This document shows positions 8,904 to 19,282 of a stretch of 64,000 bases of DNA, piece after piece. The DNA is from Geothrix sp. (GTDB taxonomy: Bacteria; Acidobacteriota; Holophagae; Holophagales; Holophagaceae), in assembly GCF_030219325.1 (NCBI RefSeq), contig NZ_CP126625.1, forward strand, positions 3,274,857 through 3,338,856, in the 5' to 3' direction. Under the pieces are notes generated by a model. The model searched no databases, was not told the DNA's origin, and saw only the letters and a list, made by a program, of their open reading frames with translations. A program made the translations under genes and the position numbers. How positions within the stretch are numbered: the stretch's first letter is position 1; each line of letters opens with the position of its first letter.

Positions 8904-9052
8904 GAAGAATAAAATCCAATCCCGGAACCTTTGACCGTTGGCGCGGCATCCAAGGGTCATGGTAGAAATGATTCACCCTTCGGTCTGGTACGACCCTGGG
9001 GCCCGCGGTGGGGGCAAGGCGACCCCCTGCAAAGTTCTGAAAGGTTGGTTTT

Positions 9053-10582
9053 ATGGAAGTCCGCAAGTCCCTGGTGGTCAATTCGACCCCCCTGGAGACG
9101 CGCATCGCCCTGCTTGAGAACGGCCAGCTCTGCGAGCTGTTCCTCGAACGGACGATGAACAAGAGCCAGGTGGGGGATGTCTACAAAGGCCGGGTGGCCA
9201 AGCTGCTCCCCGGCATGCAGAGCGCCTTCGTCAACATCGGCGGCGTCAAGGACGGGTTCCTCTACCTGGATGACCCCGTCGCCCAGCGCTTGGGCGTCGA
9301 CCTGTCCGCCGAGGAGGAAGGCGAGGAGACCCCCAGCGAGGACCTGCCACCGCCGCCGCCGCCCCTGCCGCCCCTCAAGGAGGGCGAGGAGACCCTGGTC
9401 CAGGTGGTGAAGGATCCCATCGGCTCCAAGGGCCCCCGGCTCTCCCGGCACCTGAGCTTCCCCGGCCGCTTCCTGGTCTTCATGCCCGGCATCGACCACA
9501 TCGGCATCTCCCGCAAGATCACCGATCCCGAGGAGCGCGATCGCCTGCGCGAGCTGATCCGCGCCCACGCCCAGCCCGGCGAGGGCTTCATCGTCCGCAC
9601 CGCCGCCATCGGCGAAAAGGACGAGGACCTGGTGGGCGACGTGGTCTTCCTGCGCCGCCTCTGGGAGGGCATCCAGGCCAAGGCCGAGACCGTGCCGGCC
9701 CCGGGCCTCGTCTGGCAGGACCTGCGCCTGCTGCAGAAGGTCATGCGCGACATCTTCCGCGAGGAGGTCTCCACCTTCTGGGTCGATGACGACGCCGCCC
9801 ACCGCGAGGTGGTCTCCTTCGTCGAGAACATCCACCCCGAGTGGTCGAACCGCGTGAAGCGCTTCACGTCTGACCTGCCCATCTTCGAGGCCTTCGGCAT
9901 CGAGTCCGAGATCGACTCCGCGCGCCAGCCCAAGGTCTTCCTCAAGCACGGCGGCTCCATCGTGCTGAACCAGACCGAGGCCCTGGTCAGCGTGGACGTG
10001 AACACCGGCAAGTTCGTGGGCAAGAAGGATCTCGAGGAGACCGTCTACCTCACCAACCTCGAGGCCATCCCCGAGATCGTGCGCCAGCTGCGGCTGCGCA
10101 ACCTGGGCGGCATCGTGGTCATCGACTTCATCGACATGGTGGATCCACTCCACCGCGACGAGGTGCTGGCCCGGTTCCAGGAGGAGCTCAAGCGGGACCG
10201 CAACCACGCCCGCGCCGGAGGCATCTCCGAGTTCGGCCTGGTGGAGCTCACCCGCAAGCGCACGGGCCCCTCCCTGGAGCGCCAGCTCACCCAGCCCTGC
10301 CCCACCTGCAACGGCGCCGGCCGCACCCAGAGCCCCGAGACCTCCCTGCTCAAGGCCTACCGCGAGCTGGTGCGCCTGGGCGAGCGCCTGCGCGGGGCCG
10401 ACGTGCGCCTGACCCTGCACCCCGAGCTCTCCGCTTCGCTCCACCAGGAGTCCCGCGAAAGCCTCATGCAGCTGGCCCGCCTTCTGGGCGCCCGGGTGTC
10501 CTGGATCGAGCGCGCCGACACCCCCCGCCACGCCGTGGTCATGGACCTGCAGTTCCCCGGCCAGGACAGCGCCAGCGCCTGA
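9053..10582 (+). CDS. rng: Ribonuclease G family endoribonuclease
   Basis: A 509-residue protein close to the usual RNase G length. RNase E/G enzymes cut single-stranded RNA in rRNA maturation and mRNA decay. The N-terminal S1 domain (VGDVYKGRVAKLLPGMQSAF, about residues 40-60) is split by an acidic and Pro-rich insertion ([18 protein letters not shown], about 90-108). The catalytic Asp residues lie in SVDVNTGK (about 315-322) and VVIDFIDM (about 356-363). The Zn-link motif CPTCNGAG is near residue 420. It lacks the long C-terminal scaffold of RNase E. The ATG has GAAAGG upstream. A TTGACC sequence at 8931 is a possible -35 box, but I found no convincing -10. Two 72-bp direct repeats follow the stop. 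Confidence 0.93.
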   Translation: MEVRKSLVVNSTPLETRIALLENGQLCELFLERTMNKSQVGDVYKGRVAKLLPGMQSAFVNIGGVKDGFLYLDDPVAQRLGVDLSAEEEGEETPSEDLPPPPPPLPPLKEGEETLVQVVKDPIGSKGPRLSRHLSFPGRFLVFMPGIDHIGISRKITDPEERDRLRELIRAHAQPGEGFIVRTAAIGEKDEDLVGDVVFLRRLWEGIQAKAETVPAPGLVWQDLRLLQKVMRDIFREEVSTFWVDDDAAHREVVSFVENIHPEWSNRVKRFTSDLPIFEAFGIESEIDSARQPKVFLKHGGSIVLNQTEALVSVDVNTGKFVGKKDLEETVYLTNLEAIPEIVRQLRLRNLGGIVVIDFIDMVDPLHRDEVLARFQEELKRDRNHARAGGISEFGLVELTRKRTGPSLERQLTQPCPTCNGAGRTQSPETSLLKAYRELVRLGERLRGADVRLTLHPELSASLHQESRESLMQLARLLGARVSWIERADTPRHAVVMDLQFPGQDSASA

Positions 10583-10583
10583 C

Positions 10584-10737
10584 CGACCGCCGGGTCGCAG
10601 AAGGGCCTGCGGGGCAGGCCCTGGCGCGGGGCCCCGGCGAGGAGGTCATGCCACGCGACCGCCGGGTCGCAGAAGGGCCTGCGGGGCAGGCCCTGGCGCG
10701 GGGCCCCGGCGAGGAGGTCATGCCGCGCGACCGCCGG
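10584..10737. repeat. 72-bp tandem duplication downstream of rng
   Basis: Units at 10584-10655 and 10656-10727 are identical except for one base (CCACGC against CCGCGC), followed by the first 10 bases of a third copy. Each unit contains a perfect GC hairpin, GGGCCTGC-GGG-GCAGGCCC, and a second GC-rich dyad around GCGCGGGGCCCCGGCG. The array begins immediately after the rng stop codon and ends before the convergent HAD gene. Near-identity suggests a recent duplication, perhaps of a terminator-like or REP-like unit. No T-run follows the hairpins. Confidence 0.9.
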
Positions 10738-10749
10738 CTCCCTCGCCCC

Positions 10750-11451
10750 TCACCCCAAACAGGTCGGACAGCGCATGCCGTCCTGCAGGCCCTGGATGAG
10801 CTCGGGCACCCTGTCCAGGCTGCGCACCTCGTAGATGGGGTGGTCGGGGTCGTGGTCGGGGCGCGGCTTGGCTTCGCGGTTCACCCAGATGGCCGTCCAC
10901 CCGGCTGACACGGCGCCCTCCACATCGTCCGTCCAGCTGTCGCCCACCATCACGAGGTTGCCGGGGAACACCCCCAGCTTGCGCTGCACCGCCTCGAAGG
11001 CGGCCGGTTCGGGCTTGAGGGCGCCGATCTCGGCGCTGAGGATCCGGGTGCGGATCCGCCCGGCGATGCCGAGGCGGTCCAGCAGCTCCAAGCCGAAGGT
11101 CTGGGTATTGGAGAGCAGCGCCACCCGGGCCAGGTCCCGCACCGCACCTACGGCCTCAGGGGAACCCGCGAAACACTCGGCCTGCCGGCCCGCCTCGAGA
11201 AAGGCCTGGGCCATGCCGTCCACCTGGGCCCCGTCCAGGCCCGCCCGGTCCTGCCAGGCTTCCAGGAAGACCCGCACCGACGGGTAGGCCTGCACCATGC
11301 CATCCCGCATCAGGGCCGGGAACAGGTGCGCCTGCTCGGGCCGCAGCAGCTCCTTCATCCGCTGGAAGGGGCTCCCCGCCGGGCTGAAGACCAGCGTGTT
11401 CCAGAGGTCGAAGACGACAGCGCGGATCAACGGAGGTCCGTCATGACCCAC
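10750..11451 (-). CDS. HAD-superfamily hydrolase
   Basis: A 233-residue cytosolic HAD-like protein. Motif I is FDLWNTL (about residues 14-20): the nucleophilic Asp is present, but the second Asp of DxD is Trp, as in haloacid-dehalogenase-like and some other members. Motif II is LLSNT (about 112-116). Motif III Lys lies in GALKPEP (about 143-149). Motif IV is GDSWTDD (about 171-177). A cap domain lies between motifs I and II. Substrate cannot be predicted. The GTG start at 11451 overlaps the end of the upstream lipoprotein gene by 11 bases, so the two are probably translated together. The C-terminus has a CPTC pair of unknown meaning. Confidence 0.85.
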   Translation of the reverse strand: MGHDGPPLIRAVVFDLWNTLVFSPAGSPFQRMKELLRPEQAHLFPALMRDGMVQAYPSVRVFLEAWQDRAGLDGAQVDGMAQAFLEAGRQAECFAGSPEAVGAVRDLARVALLSNTQTFGLELLDRLGIAGRIRTRILSAEIGALKPEPAAFEAVQRKLGVFPGNLVMVGDSWTDDVEGAVSAGWTAIWVNREAKPRPDHDPDHPIYEVRSLDRVPELIQGLQDGMRCPTCLG

Positions 11452-11941
11452 TGCCCTTGCTGGTGCGGAAGGGCACGCCGAACTCGATGCCCAGGATCTC
11501 GAAGCGGGCCTCGCCGGCCAGGCTCCAGGTGGCGGGTTCCTGGCGCAGGACCGCGCCGGACAGCGGGCCCCAGGCGGTCTTCAGGTCGTTGTAGCCCAGG
11601 GCCACATCCACCTTGAGGACGCTGCGGCCCTTGGGGGCGATGTCGGCGCCTTCGGGGAAGCTCACCGAACCCAGGGCGAAATCGCTGCCCTTGGCGTTCA
11701 GCTTCAGGTCGCCCGCGACGCGCCGGGTGCGCAGGTGCTGGTCCGACGGGTTGTCCACGCCCACCTCCAGCCGCAGCCTCAGGCGCGACTGCTCCAGGGG
11801 GAAGGCCAGCTCGACCTTCGGCTCCACGCGGTCCAGCGTGAACCGCAGCTGCCGGGCCGCTTCCTCGTACTTCAGGGCCGGGCTGAGGGCCTCGCAGCCG
11901 ACCAGGAGCAGCAGAGCGGGCAGGACCAGCAGCCGTCGCAT
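11441..11941 (-). CDS. LEA14/WHy-like lipoprotein
   Basis: A 166-residue protein with a lipoprotein signal peptide and lipobox LVGC (Cys16). The mature part reads like the LEA14/water-stress-and-hypersensitive-response (WHy) beta-sandwich: FTLDRVEPKVELAFPLEQSRLRLRLEVGVDNPSD, in which the VxNPxx-type motif is VDNPSD. These domains occur in envelope lipoproteins of many bacteria; a specific role here is unknown. It lies one base after queD and overlaps the HAD gene, so the three form a minus-strand operon. Family assignment is moderately sure. Confidence 0.8.
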   Translation of the reverse strand: MRRLLVLPALLLLVGCEALSPALKYEEAARQLRFTLDRVEPKVELAFPLEQSRLRLRLEVGVDNPSDQHLRTRRVAGDLKLNAKGSDFALGSVSFPEGADIAPKGRSVLKVDVALGYNDLKTAWGPLSGAVLRQEPATWSLAGEARFEILGIEFGVPFRTSKGSGS

Positions 11942-11942
11942 C

Positions 11943-12299
11943 TCAGGCCCCCCGGTAGATCACGCAGTTGTCGGTGGTCTCGTAGACCTCGATCTGGCAG
12001 AGCGCAGGCAGCTCGGGCTTCAGCTGCTCCCAGATCCACACCGAGATGTTCTCGGCGGTGGAGAGGGGGATCAGGTCGTTGAGGAAGCGGTGGTCGAGCT
12101 TCGAGATGACCTTCTCGACCACCACCTTCGACAGGTCGTCGAAGTCGATGATCATGCCGGTCTCGGCGTTCACCTGCCCCTCCAGCAGCACGAAGAGCTT
12201 GTAGCTGTGGCCGTGCAGGTTCCGGCATTTGCCCGGGTGGTTGTAGATGAAATGGGCGGCTTCGAACCAGTACTCTTTGCGCAGGATCATGGCACTCAC
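11943..12299 (-). CDS. queD: 6-carboxytetrahydropterin synthase (QueD family)
   Basis: A 118-residue protein of the PTPS/QueD family, which turns dihydroneopterin triphosphate into 6-carboxy-tetrahydropterin on the queuosine pathway. The zinc ligands are His16 (EAAHF) and His29/His31 (LHGHSYKL); the catalytic Cys is Cys25 in GKCRNLHGH. Later conserved pieces are DFDDL, LDHRFLND and PTAEN-like STAENISVWIW, followed by the C-terminal Glu in VYETTDN. Another ATG at codon 4 is possible. The gene is first of a minus-strand group with the lipoprotein and HAD genes; neither neighbour is a known queuosine gene. PTPS-like enzymes of other specificity cannot be excluded. Confidence 0.88.
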   Translation of the reverse strand: MSAMILRKEYWFEAAHFIYNHPGKCRNLHGHSYKLFVLLEGQVNAETGMIIDFDDLSKVVVEKVISKLDHRFLNDLIPLSTAENISVWIWEQLKPELPALCQIEVYETTDNCVIYRGA

Positions 12300-12303
12300 G
12301 ATG

Positions 12304-12327
12304 AAAAGGCCCCGCAGCGGCGGGGCC
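12304..12327 (-). terminator. Rho-independent terminator after the SLBB export gene
   Basis: GGCCCCGC at 12308-12315 pairs with GCGGGGCC at 12320-12327 around a 4-base loop. On the minus strand the stem is followed by TTTTC. It lies between the stop of the SLBB gene (12360) and the start of queD (12299), so it separates the polysaccharide genes from the queD group. Confidence 0.85.
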
Positions 12328-12359
12328 CTTCATTCTACCAGGACTGCATCCGGGGGCCC

Positions 12360-14780
12360 TCAGCGCCAGCGGATGGCGTTCAGCAGCAGGGCGATGGGAG
12401 TCAGGGCCGCCAGGTCATCCTGCCAGGCCGTGTCCCGGCGGATGCGCTGGGGCACGATGACCGTATCCCCGGGCTCGACGGTCTTCCCGTTCACCCAGGA
12501 GTCCACAATGCGGCCATCGGCCTTCACCAGTCGGATGTTCCAGGAATCGGCGTTGCGGGTCAGGCCGCCGGCCGTCTTGAGCAGGTCTGCCACCTTGCTG
12601 CCCGGAACCACCTTGTAGGTGGCGAAGGGGCTGGCCGTCTCGCCCACCACGTAGGCCGCGTCGGTCTGCCGGGGGATGATGACGTCATCGCCGTCCAGCA
12701 TTTCGACATCCTGCCCCCGGTCGCCCTTGAGGGCCCCCTCGAAGTTCACGACCATGCGGTTCAGCTTGGCATCGCTGAGGCCATGCAGGATCGGGGGGCG
12801 GAACAGGGCCGTCTTCTGGGCCTGGCCGGCCGAGGTCTCCCGCTCCACCAGCAGCTTGGTCTCGTTCAGGCGACCCAGGATGTCGGCCACCCCCTTGGCC
12901 TGCGGATCCCCGCCGCCCTGGAGCGACCGCAGGAAGATCCCAGCCTTGGGCATGGCCTCCGGGGTGAGCCCCCCGGCCCGCTGGATCAGCTGGCTGAGGG
13001 TCGGCTTGTCCTGGTCCAGCACATAGGTGCCCGGCCGCGCGACCTGCCCGCCGATGTGCACCACACGATGCGTGCGGTAGTCCGGCTTCTCATAGAGGCT
13101 GAGCGTGTCATAGGGGTCGACCCTCGGGTTGAGGGTGTCGTCCCTCAGGGAGACCGGGCTGCCCGCCTCGGTCGACAGCAACCGCTCGAGGTCCAGGCGC
13201 AGGACCTGGCTGGGCTTCCCATCCTTGGTGTGGGCCAGCTCCGCGTAATAGCGGTTGGCGGAGAGCTGGGGAATGCCTGCCCGGAACACCAGATCCGAGG
13301 CGCGCATCCCCTCGAACCAGTCGAAGGTGCCGGGGTGCGTGAAGGGGCCGATCACGGTCACCTTCCGCGGAAGGCGGAAGTCCGTGATGGTGTAGAAGGT
13401 CAGGCGGTCCCGCGGCTCCAGGGCCAGGTTGTGGCTGACATCCCCCTCCAGGGCCTTCGCCACGTCAAAGGTGAGGAGTTCCTGCCGCTCGTCCCGATAG
13501 GTCCGCACCAGCTCTCCGCGGCCGAGGTAGGTGTCGGGCAGGAGCTGCTCCTGCCCCGCCAGCAGGTCCCGCACCCGCAAGCCCGGCTTGTGGGCAAAGC
13601 GTCCCGGCACCCGGATGCGGCCGGCCACCTCCACCACGCCCTCGGTTCTCTCGGTCTGGACCAGGGCCCGCACCACATCGTTGAAGAAGAGCCGGGTGTC
13701 CCGCAGGGCCTGATCGGTGTTGGGGATGTTCTGGACACTGATGACCCCGTTCGGGTCCACCCGCTGCAAGGTGAGAAAGCTGGAATAGGCCGTGGGCAGC
13801 AAGCCGCCCATGAAGCGCACGGCATCCAGCGCGCTCTCCTGGCCCTTCAGCTCCAGCTGGATTCCGGTCGCGCCCTCCCCCGTCTCGCGGCTTGGGGCAG
13901 CCACCCGCAGGAAGGCGCCCTCCATCAGCACCCGGATGCCCACGATCGGAACGAAGATCACGTCCCCGCTCTGCAGGCTGAAGTTCACATTGCCCCTTCC
14001 CTCGGCGCGCAAGGGGTAGAGGTCCAGGTGGTGGATGACCTGGCCGCCCCGGACCACCCGGATGTCCCGGAAGCTCCCGGCGCTGGTGGGGCCGCCCGAC
14101 AGGCCCAGCACGTTCACCAGGGAGCTGAGGCTCGACACCAGGAAGGAACCGCCCTTGTAGACCTCACCGAGGACGAAGACCCTGACCTCGCGCAGCTTCA
14201 TGACCTGCAGATCCACGTTCGCCCGCGAGAACTGGCGGGCCACCAGCCCCTGCACGGCCTGCTTGGCCTTCCCCAGGCTCAACCCGGCCACCTTCACCGA
14301 GCCGACCTTGGGAATGACGATCTCCCCTCGACCATCAACCTGGGCGGGGACGTCGAAGGTCGCGCTGCCATACACGTTGACGGAGAGCACGTCGCCCGCG
14401 CCCAGCACGTAGTCCTCGGCAATGCCGCCGTCGGTCGTGGCGGAAGGGTTCGCCTGCCGGGTGTCGAACAGGTCCGCGGCAAATCGGCGCGGGCCCTTGT
14501 CCCGGGCCTTCAGGGCCTTGATCTCCGTTTCGGCTTTGGCGTTCTCCCGGTACTGAAGCTCCTCCTTGGACAGGCCCGTGCGGTTTTCCTCGGCGTCCTT
14601 CCCCTCCGCCGTCTTCGGCGTCAGGGCGCCCTTGTTGGGCGTGGCGTCAGGGGCCTGCTGGATCTGGTTCTGGGGGGCCCCCACGTACTGTTTCAGGTTC
14701 TGCAGGTCCAGTTCCGAGGGTGTCTGCGCGCCGACGACCAGACAGGTGCACATCAGTCCCAAAGGTAGAGTCAGACGCAT
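12360..14780 (-). CDS. SLBB-domain polysaccharide export protein (Wza-like)
   Basis: An 806-residue exported protein. The ATG at 14780 is chosen because it has AAGGGA upstream and gives a signal peptide (MRLTLPLGLMCTCLVVGA); the frame opens 13 codons earlier. After a Gln/Lys/Glu-rich linker, the polysaccharide-export domain begins at YVLGAGDVLSVNVYG (about residue 125). Several SLBB-type modules follow, for example VFVLGEVYKGGSFLVS, VEVAGRIRVPGRFAH, VTVIGPFTHPGTFDW, VHIGGQVARPGTYVL and YVVGETASPFATYKV. Members form the outer-membrane channel or its periplasmic part for capsule/EPS export. It is twice the length of E. coli Wza because of the extra SLBB copies. No lipobox Cys is evident. It follows a WecA-like gene by 57 bases. 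Confidence 0.92.
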   Translation of the reverse strand: MRLTLPLGLMCTCLVVGAQTPSELDLQNLKQYVGAPQNQIQQAPDATPNKGALTPKTAEGKDAEENRTGLSKEELQYRENAKAETEIKALKARDKGPRRFAADLFDTRQANPSATTDGGIAEDYVLGAGDVLSVNVYGSATFDVPAQVDGRGEIVIPKVGSVKVAGLSLGKAKQAVQGLVARQFSRANVDLQVMKLREVRVFVLGEVYKGGSFLVSSLSSLVNVLGLSGGPTSAGSFRDIRVVRGGQVIHHLDLYPLRAEGRGNVNFSLQSGDVIFVPIVGIRVLMEGAFLRVAAPSRETGEGATGIQLELKGQESALDAVRFMGGLLPTAYSSFLTLQRVDPNGVISVQNIPNTDQALRDTRLFFNDVVRALVQTERTEGVVEVAGRIRVPGRFAHKPGLRVRDLLAGQEQLLPDTYLGRGELVRTYRDERQELLTFDVAKALEGDVSHNLALEPRDRLTFYTITDFRLPRKVTVIGPFTHPGTFDWFEGMRASDLVFRAGIPQLSANRYYAELAHTKDGKPSQVLRLDLERLLSTEAGSPVSLRDDTLNPRVDPYDTLSLYEKPDYRTHRVVHIGGQVARPGTYVLDQDKPTLSQLIQRAGGLTPEAMPKAGIFLRSLQGGGDPQAKGVADILGRLNETKLLVERETSAGQAQKTALFRPPILHGLSDAKLNRMVVNFEGALKGDRGQDVEMLDGDDVIIPRQTDAAYVVGETASPFATYKVVPGSKVADLLKTAGGLTRNADSWNIRLVKADGRIVDSWVNGKTVEPGDTVIVPQRIRRDTAWQDDLAALTPIALLLNAIRWR

Positions 14781-14837
14781 ATTCGTTCCCTTGCACAAGG
14801 TCCACGGGGGCTGATCCAACCTAGCATGTGCCCGGAT

Positions 14838-15908
14838 TCATGCCACCTGGTTCGGACCGGAAGCCTGCTCGAGATCCTTGAGGGGCCGCAGGGGAACGGC
14901 CACCTTCGCGGGATCCACCCGATCCCGGAAGGCGGTGAGGGCCAGGAAGACCAGCGCGGCCAGGCCCAGCAGCGAGGTCGCATTGTGGCCCGGAAAGCTC
15001 AGCGCGCGACTCATGGGAAGCGCGGCCAGCGACAGGAGGACCAGCGGCACCAGCCAGGCCCGCTGGGAACCCAGGCGATCCACGAGGAAGTGGTGCAGGT
15101 GGCTGCGGTCCGCATGGCCCAGGGGCACCCGCTTCCACTTGCGGACCGACACCACCAGGGTGACGTCCACGGCGGGATAGGCGAACACCCAGAGCATGAG
15201 GTTCGCGTTGGCCACGGCGAAGGCCTTGGCCGTCAACACGGCGAACAGCGTGCCCAGCATCAGGCTCCCGCAATCGCCCAGGAAATGGCGGGCCTTGGGG
15301 TAGTTGAGGAGCAGGACGGCCATCACGCCACCGAACAGGAAGCCACCGGAGGGCGCGTGCCCCAGGACCAGGCCGAACAGGGAGAGCAGCAGCAGGCTGT
15401 ACCCCATGGAGAGCCCATTCAGCCCATCGATCAGGTTGTAGGCCTGGGGAATGGACCAGAACCAGAGGGTGAGCAGCGTGACCGTCACCAGGGGGTGGTC
15501 AGGCAGGGACAGCCCGAGAAAGTGGATGCGGGTCGTCAGCTGGCTCAGCTCGGGTGCCATGTCGACAGCCAGGAGCAGGGCGATGCCAAGCCCGCAGATG
15601 GCCTTGTAGCGCGAGCGCAGGTTCAGGCGGTCGTCCAGGAAGCCCATCAGGGCCATGCCATGCACCGCGGCCCATTCCACCCGGTCGATGGGCAGCGGGC
15701 ACTTCCCGAGCGCCAGCAGGCCCGTCAGCAGGATCCAGAGCGCCAGCCCGGCGGTCAGGGCCGTGGGCGCCCGGTGCTGCTTCCGCGGATCGGGATGGTC
15801 GGTCCAGCCCAGGGGCGCGACCCAGCGGATGCAGGCCAACGAGATCACGAAGGTGATCGCGGCGCCGATCCCGACACAGATGAGCGTTGAATCCTGGAAA
15901 GACGGCAT
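14838..15908 (-). CDS. WecA/MraY-family undecaprenyl-phosphate sugar-1-phosphate transferase
   Basis: A 356-residue membrane protein with about ten hydrophobic segments. Characteristic motifs of the polyprenyl-phosphate N-acetylhexosamine-1-phosphate transferases are present: MGFLDDR (about residues 87-93), YNLIDGLNGL (about 156-165), HFLGDCGSLMLG (about 208-219) and the cytoplasmic HADRSHLHHFL loop (about 266-276). It probably starts a lipid-linked saccharide by moving a sugar-1-phosphate from a UDP-sugar onto undecaprenyl phosphate at the inner face of the membrane. WecA rather than MraY is favoured by length and by the SLBB export gene downstream. The sugar is unknown. Confidence 0.88.
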   Translation of the reverse strand: MPSFQDSTLICVGIGAAITFVISLACIRWVAPLGWTDHPDPRKQHRAPTALTAGLALWILLTGLLALGKCPLPIDRVEWAAVHGMALMGFLDDRLNLRSRYKAICGLGIALLLAVDMAPELSQLTTRIHFLGLSLPDHPLVTVTLLTLWFWSIPQAYNLIDGLNGLSMGYSLLLLSLFGLVLGHAPSGGFLFGGVMAVLLLNYPKARHFLGDCGSLMLGTLFAVLTAKAFAVANANLMLWVFAYPAVDVTLVVSVRKWKRVPLGHADRSHLHHFLVDRLGSQRAWLVPLVLLSLAALPMSRALSFPGHNATSLLGLAALVFLALTAFRDRVDPAKVAVPLRPLKDLEQASGPNQVA

Positions 15909-16362
15909 GGAGGTGCCCCAAAGTCTATGGGGTGGCGTGGAAGAGTTCGAACCAACGGACCCGGCCTGGAGGGGCGGGGGTTGAGTCGGGAAAAGAACAA
16001 TTGGAAGACCCCATCATCCAGTCTCCACATAAGGATGGGCAAGTAAAATTCCGGTAATGAGGACTGACAAGTTGTTTTGAATATGGGAACGGCTTCCGGC
16101 GTTTATTTCTCATCGGCAGCCTTCGGCGGGAGTCCAGTTTCGTGCTCCGGCCTCCCGGGATTCGGCGTCGGGCGGAATTCGCGGTAGGATGAATCTGCCG
16201 ATTTTCACCTGCTCCCCTTCGGCGGCGACCTCTGCAGGAAGCCCACCTCCCCCTCCTGATCCAGGACTCGGCGGACGGGTTTCATGGAGCGATCGCAGGA
16301 GACCCGGGTCGGTACCCGGGATCTGGGGGAGCCACCGCGGGCCCGAGGGCCCGGGAGACTGC
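15909..16362. other. Divergent regulatory region between the WecA-like gene and pnp
   Basis: This 454-base stretch holds no convincing gene. The part near 16020-16110 is AT-richer than its surroundings and contains the minus-strand promoter candidate listed separately. Close to pnp there is a short GC dyad (GGGCC-CGAG-GGCCC, about 16340-16354) just before the ribosome-binding site. No rpsO gene, which often precedes pnp, is found here. Confidence 0.6.
16042..16070 (-). promoter_or_regulatory. Candidate sigma-70-type promoter for the WecA-like/SLBB genes
   Basis: On the minus strand TTGTCA (16070-16065) and TTTACT (16047-16042) are separated by 17 bases. They match the -35 and -10 consensus at 5 and 4 of 6 positions in the AT-richest part of the gap. 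The start codon of the WecA-like gene lies about 130 bases downstream. Prediction from sequence only. Confidence 0.4.
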
Positions 16363-18549
<2,187 letters not shown>

Positions 18550-18568
18550 GCCCCGGAGGCATTCCAGC

Positions 18569-18600
18569 GAAGAGGGCCCCTCCCGGGGCCCTCTTCCTTT
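18569..18600 (+). terminator. Rho-independent terminator of pnp
   Basis: A perfect 12-bp stem, GAAGAGGGCCCC (18569-18580) with GGGGCCCTCTTC (18585-18596), encloses TCCC and is followed by CTTT. It lies 20 bases after the pnp stop and in front of the convergent end of the sugar transferase gene. The short T-run is weak, but the stem is very strong. Confidence 0.8.
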
Positions 18601-18613
18601 GCCGGGTCCCCTG

Positions 18614-19282
18614 CTACTCCCAGTGGTGCCGGAGCAGGTCGGGCGGAGGCGGCAGCTCCCGGAACCAGCGCAGGGGCTTGAGTCCCGGGTTGAGGATGGC
18701 CAGGACGGTCAGGATGATCAGCTTGAAGTAGAGGTACAGGCTGACGTGCCGGGCGTACCACAGCTCCAGGGCCCCCTTGTAGGGGGCGGCCACCTGGTCG
18801 TGCACCCACTTGGGCTCGTGCTCCGGATGCCGGAGGATCCTCTCCTCGTCCCTGAAGAAGAGAGAGCCCATGCCCGATAGCCCGGGCTTCATGCCCTTGA
18901 TGGCCTCCTGCTGCTCCGGCGAGTAGAGGTCGAAGTGGGATGCCACGACGGGCCGGGGGCCGATGACGCTCATCTGCCCCAGCCACACGTTGAAGAGCTG
19001 GGGAAGCTCGTTGATCTTCGTCTTCCGGAGCAGCCTCCCGAAGGGCAGCACCCGGGGGTCCCCGGCCTGGGTGATGAACCCCCCCGGCAGGTTCGGGCTG
19101 TTCAGGAGCATGGTGGCGAACTTGAACACGCTGAAGGGCCGTCCGCCCTGCCCGATGCGCGTCTGCAGGTAGAAGACGTGGTGCTCGCCCGTGCAGGCGA
19201 GGATGAGCATCACCGGCAGCAGGATGGGCAGCAGCACCAGGATGGCGAGGCTCGAGAGGATGAAATCGAAGGTCCGGATCAC
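18614..19282 (-). CDS. Initiating sugar transferase (monotopic phosphoglycosyl transferase family)
   Basis: A 222-residue protein of the bacterial sugar transferase family (PglC/WbpL/WcaJ core). An N-terminal membrane segment (about residues 7-30) is followed by FYLQTRIGQGGRPFSVFKFATM, LPFGRLLRKTKINELPQLFNVW and MSVIGPRP. These enzymes load the first sugar phosphate on undecaprenyl phosphate. In the usual DELPQL signature the catalytic Asp-Glu pair is replaced by Asn-Glu (INELPQL, codon AAC), which is odd for a covalent-catalysis enzyme. Two late hydrophobic segments (about 186-199) are present. The GTG start follows directly on the stop codon of the CapD-like gene, with no spacer, so the two are coupled. 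A second initiating transferase (WecA-like) is encoded nearby. Confidence 0.88.
   Translation of the reverse strand: MIRTFDFILSSLAILVLLPILLPVMLILACTGEHHVFYLQTRIGQGGRPFSVFKFATMLLNSPNLPGGFITQAGDPRVLPFGRLLRKTKINELPQLFNVWLGQMSVIGPRPVVASHFDLYSPEQQEAIKGMKPGLSGMGSLFFRDEERILRHPEHEPKWVHDQVAAPYKGALELWYARHVSLYLYFKLIILTVLAILNPGLKPLRWFRELPPPPDLLRHHWE

Noticed and set aside
10648-10908. Small plus-strand frame starting inside the 72-bp repeat with a Shine-Dalgarno-like GGAGGTC before ATG
   Set aside because: Most of it is antisense to the C-terminal part of the HAD hydrolase gene, and its first codons are only the duplicated repeat.
11613-14768. Plus-strand open frame opposite the SLBB gene and the queD group
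   Set aside because: It spans several well-supported minus-strand genes and a terminator; the protein has no recognisable features.
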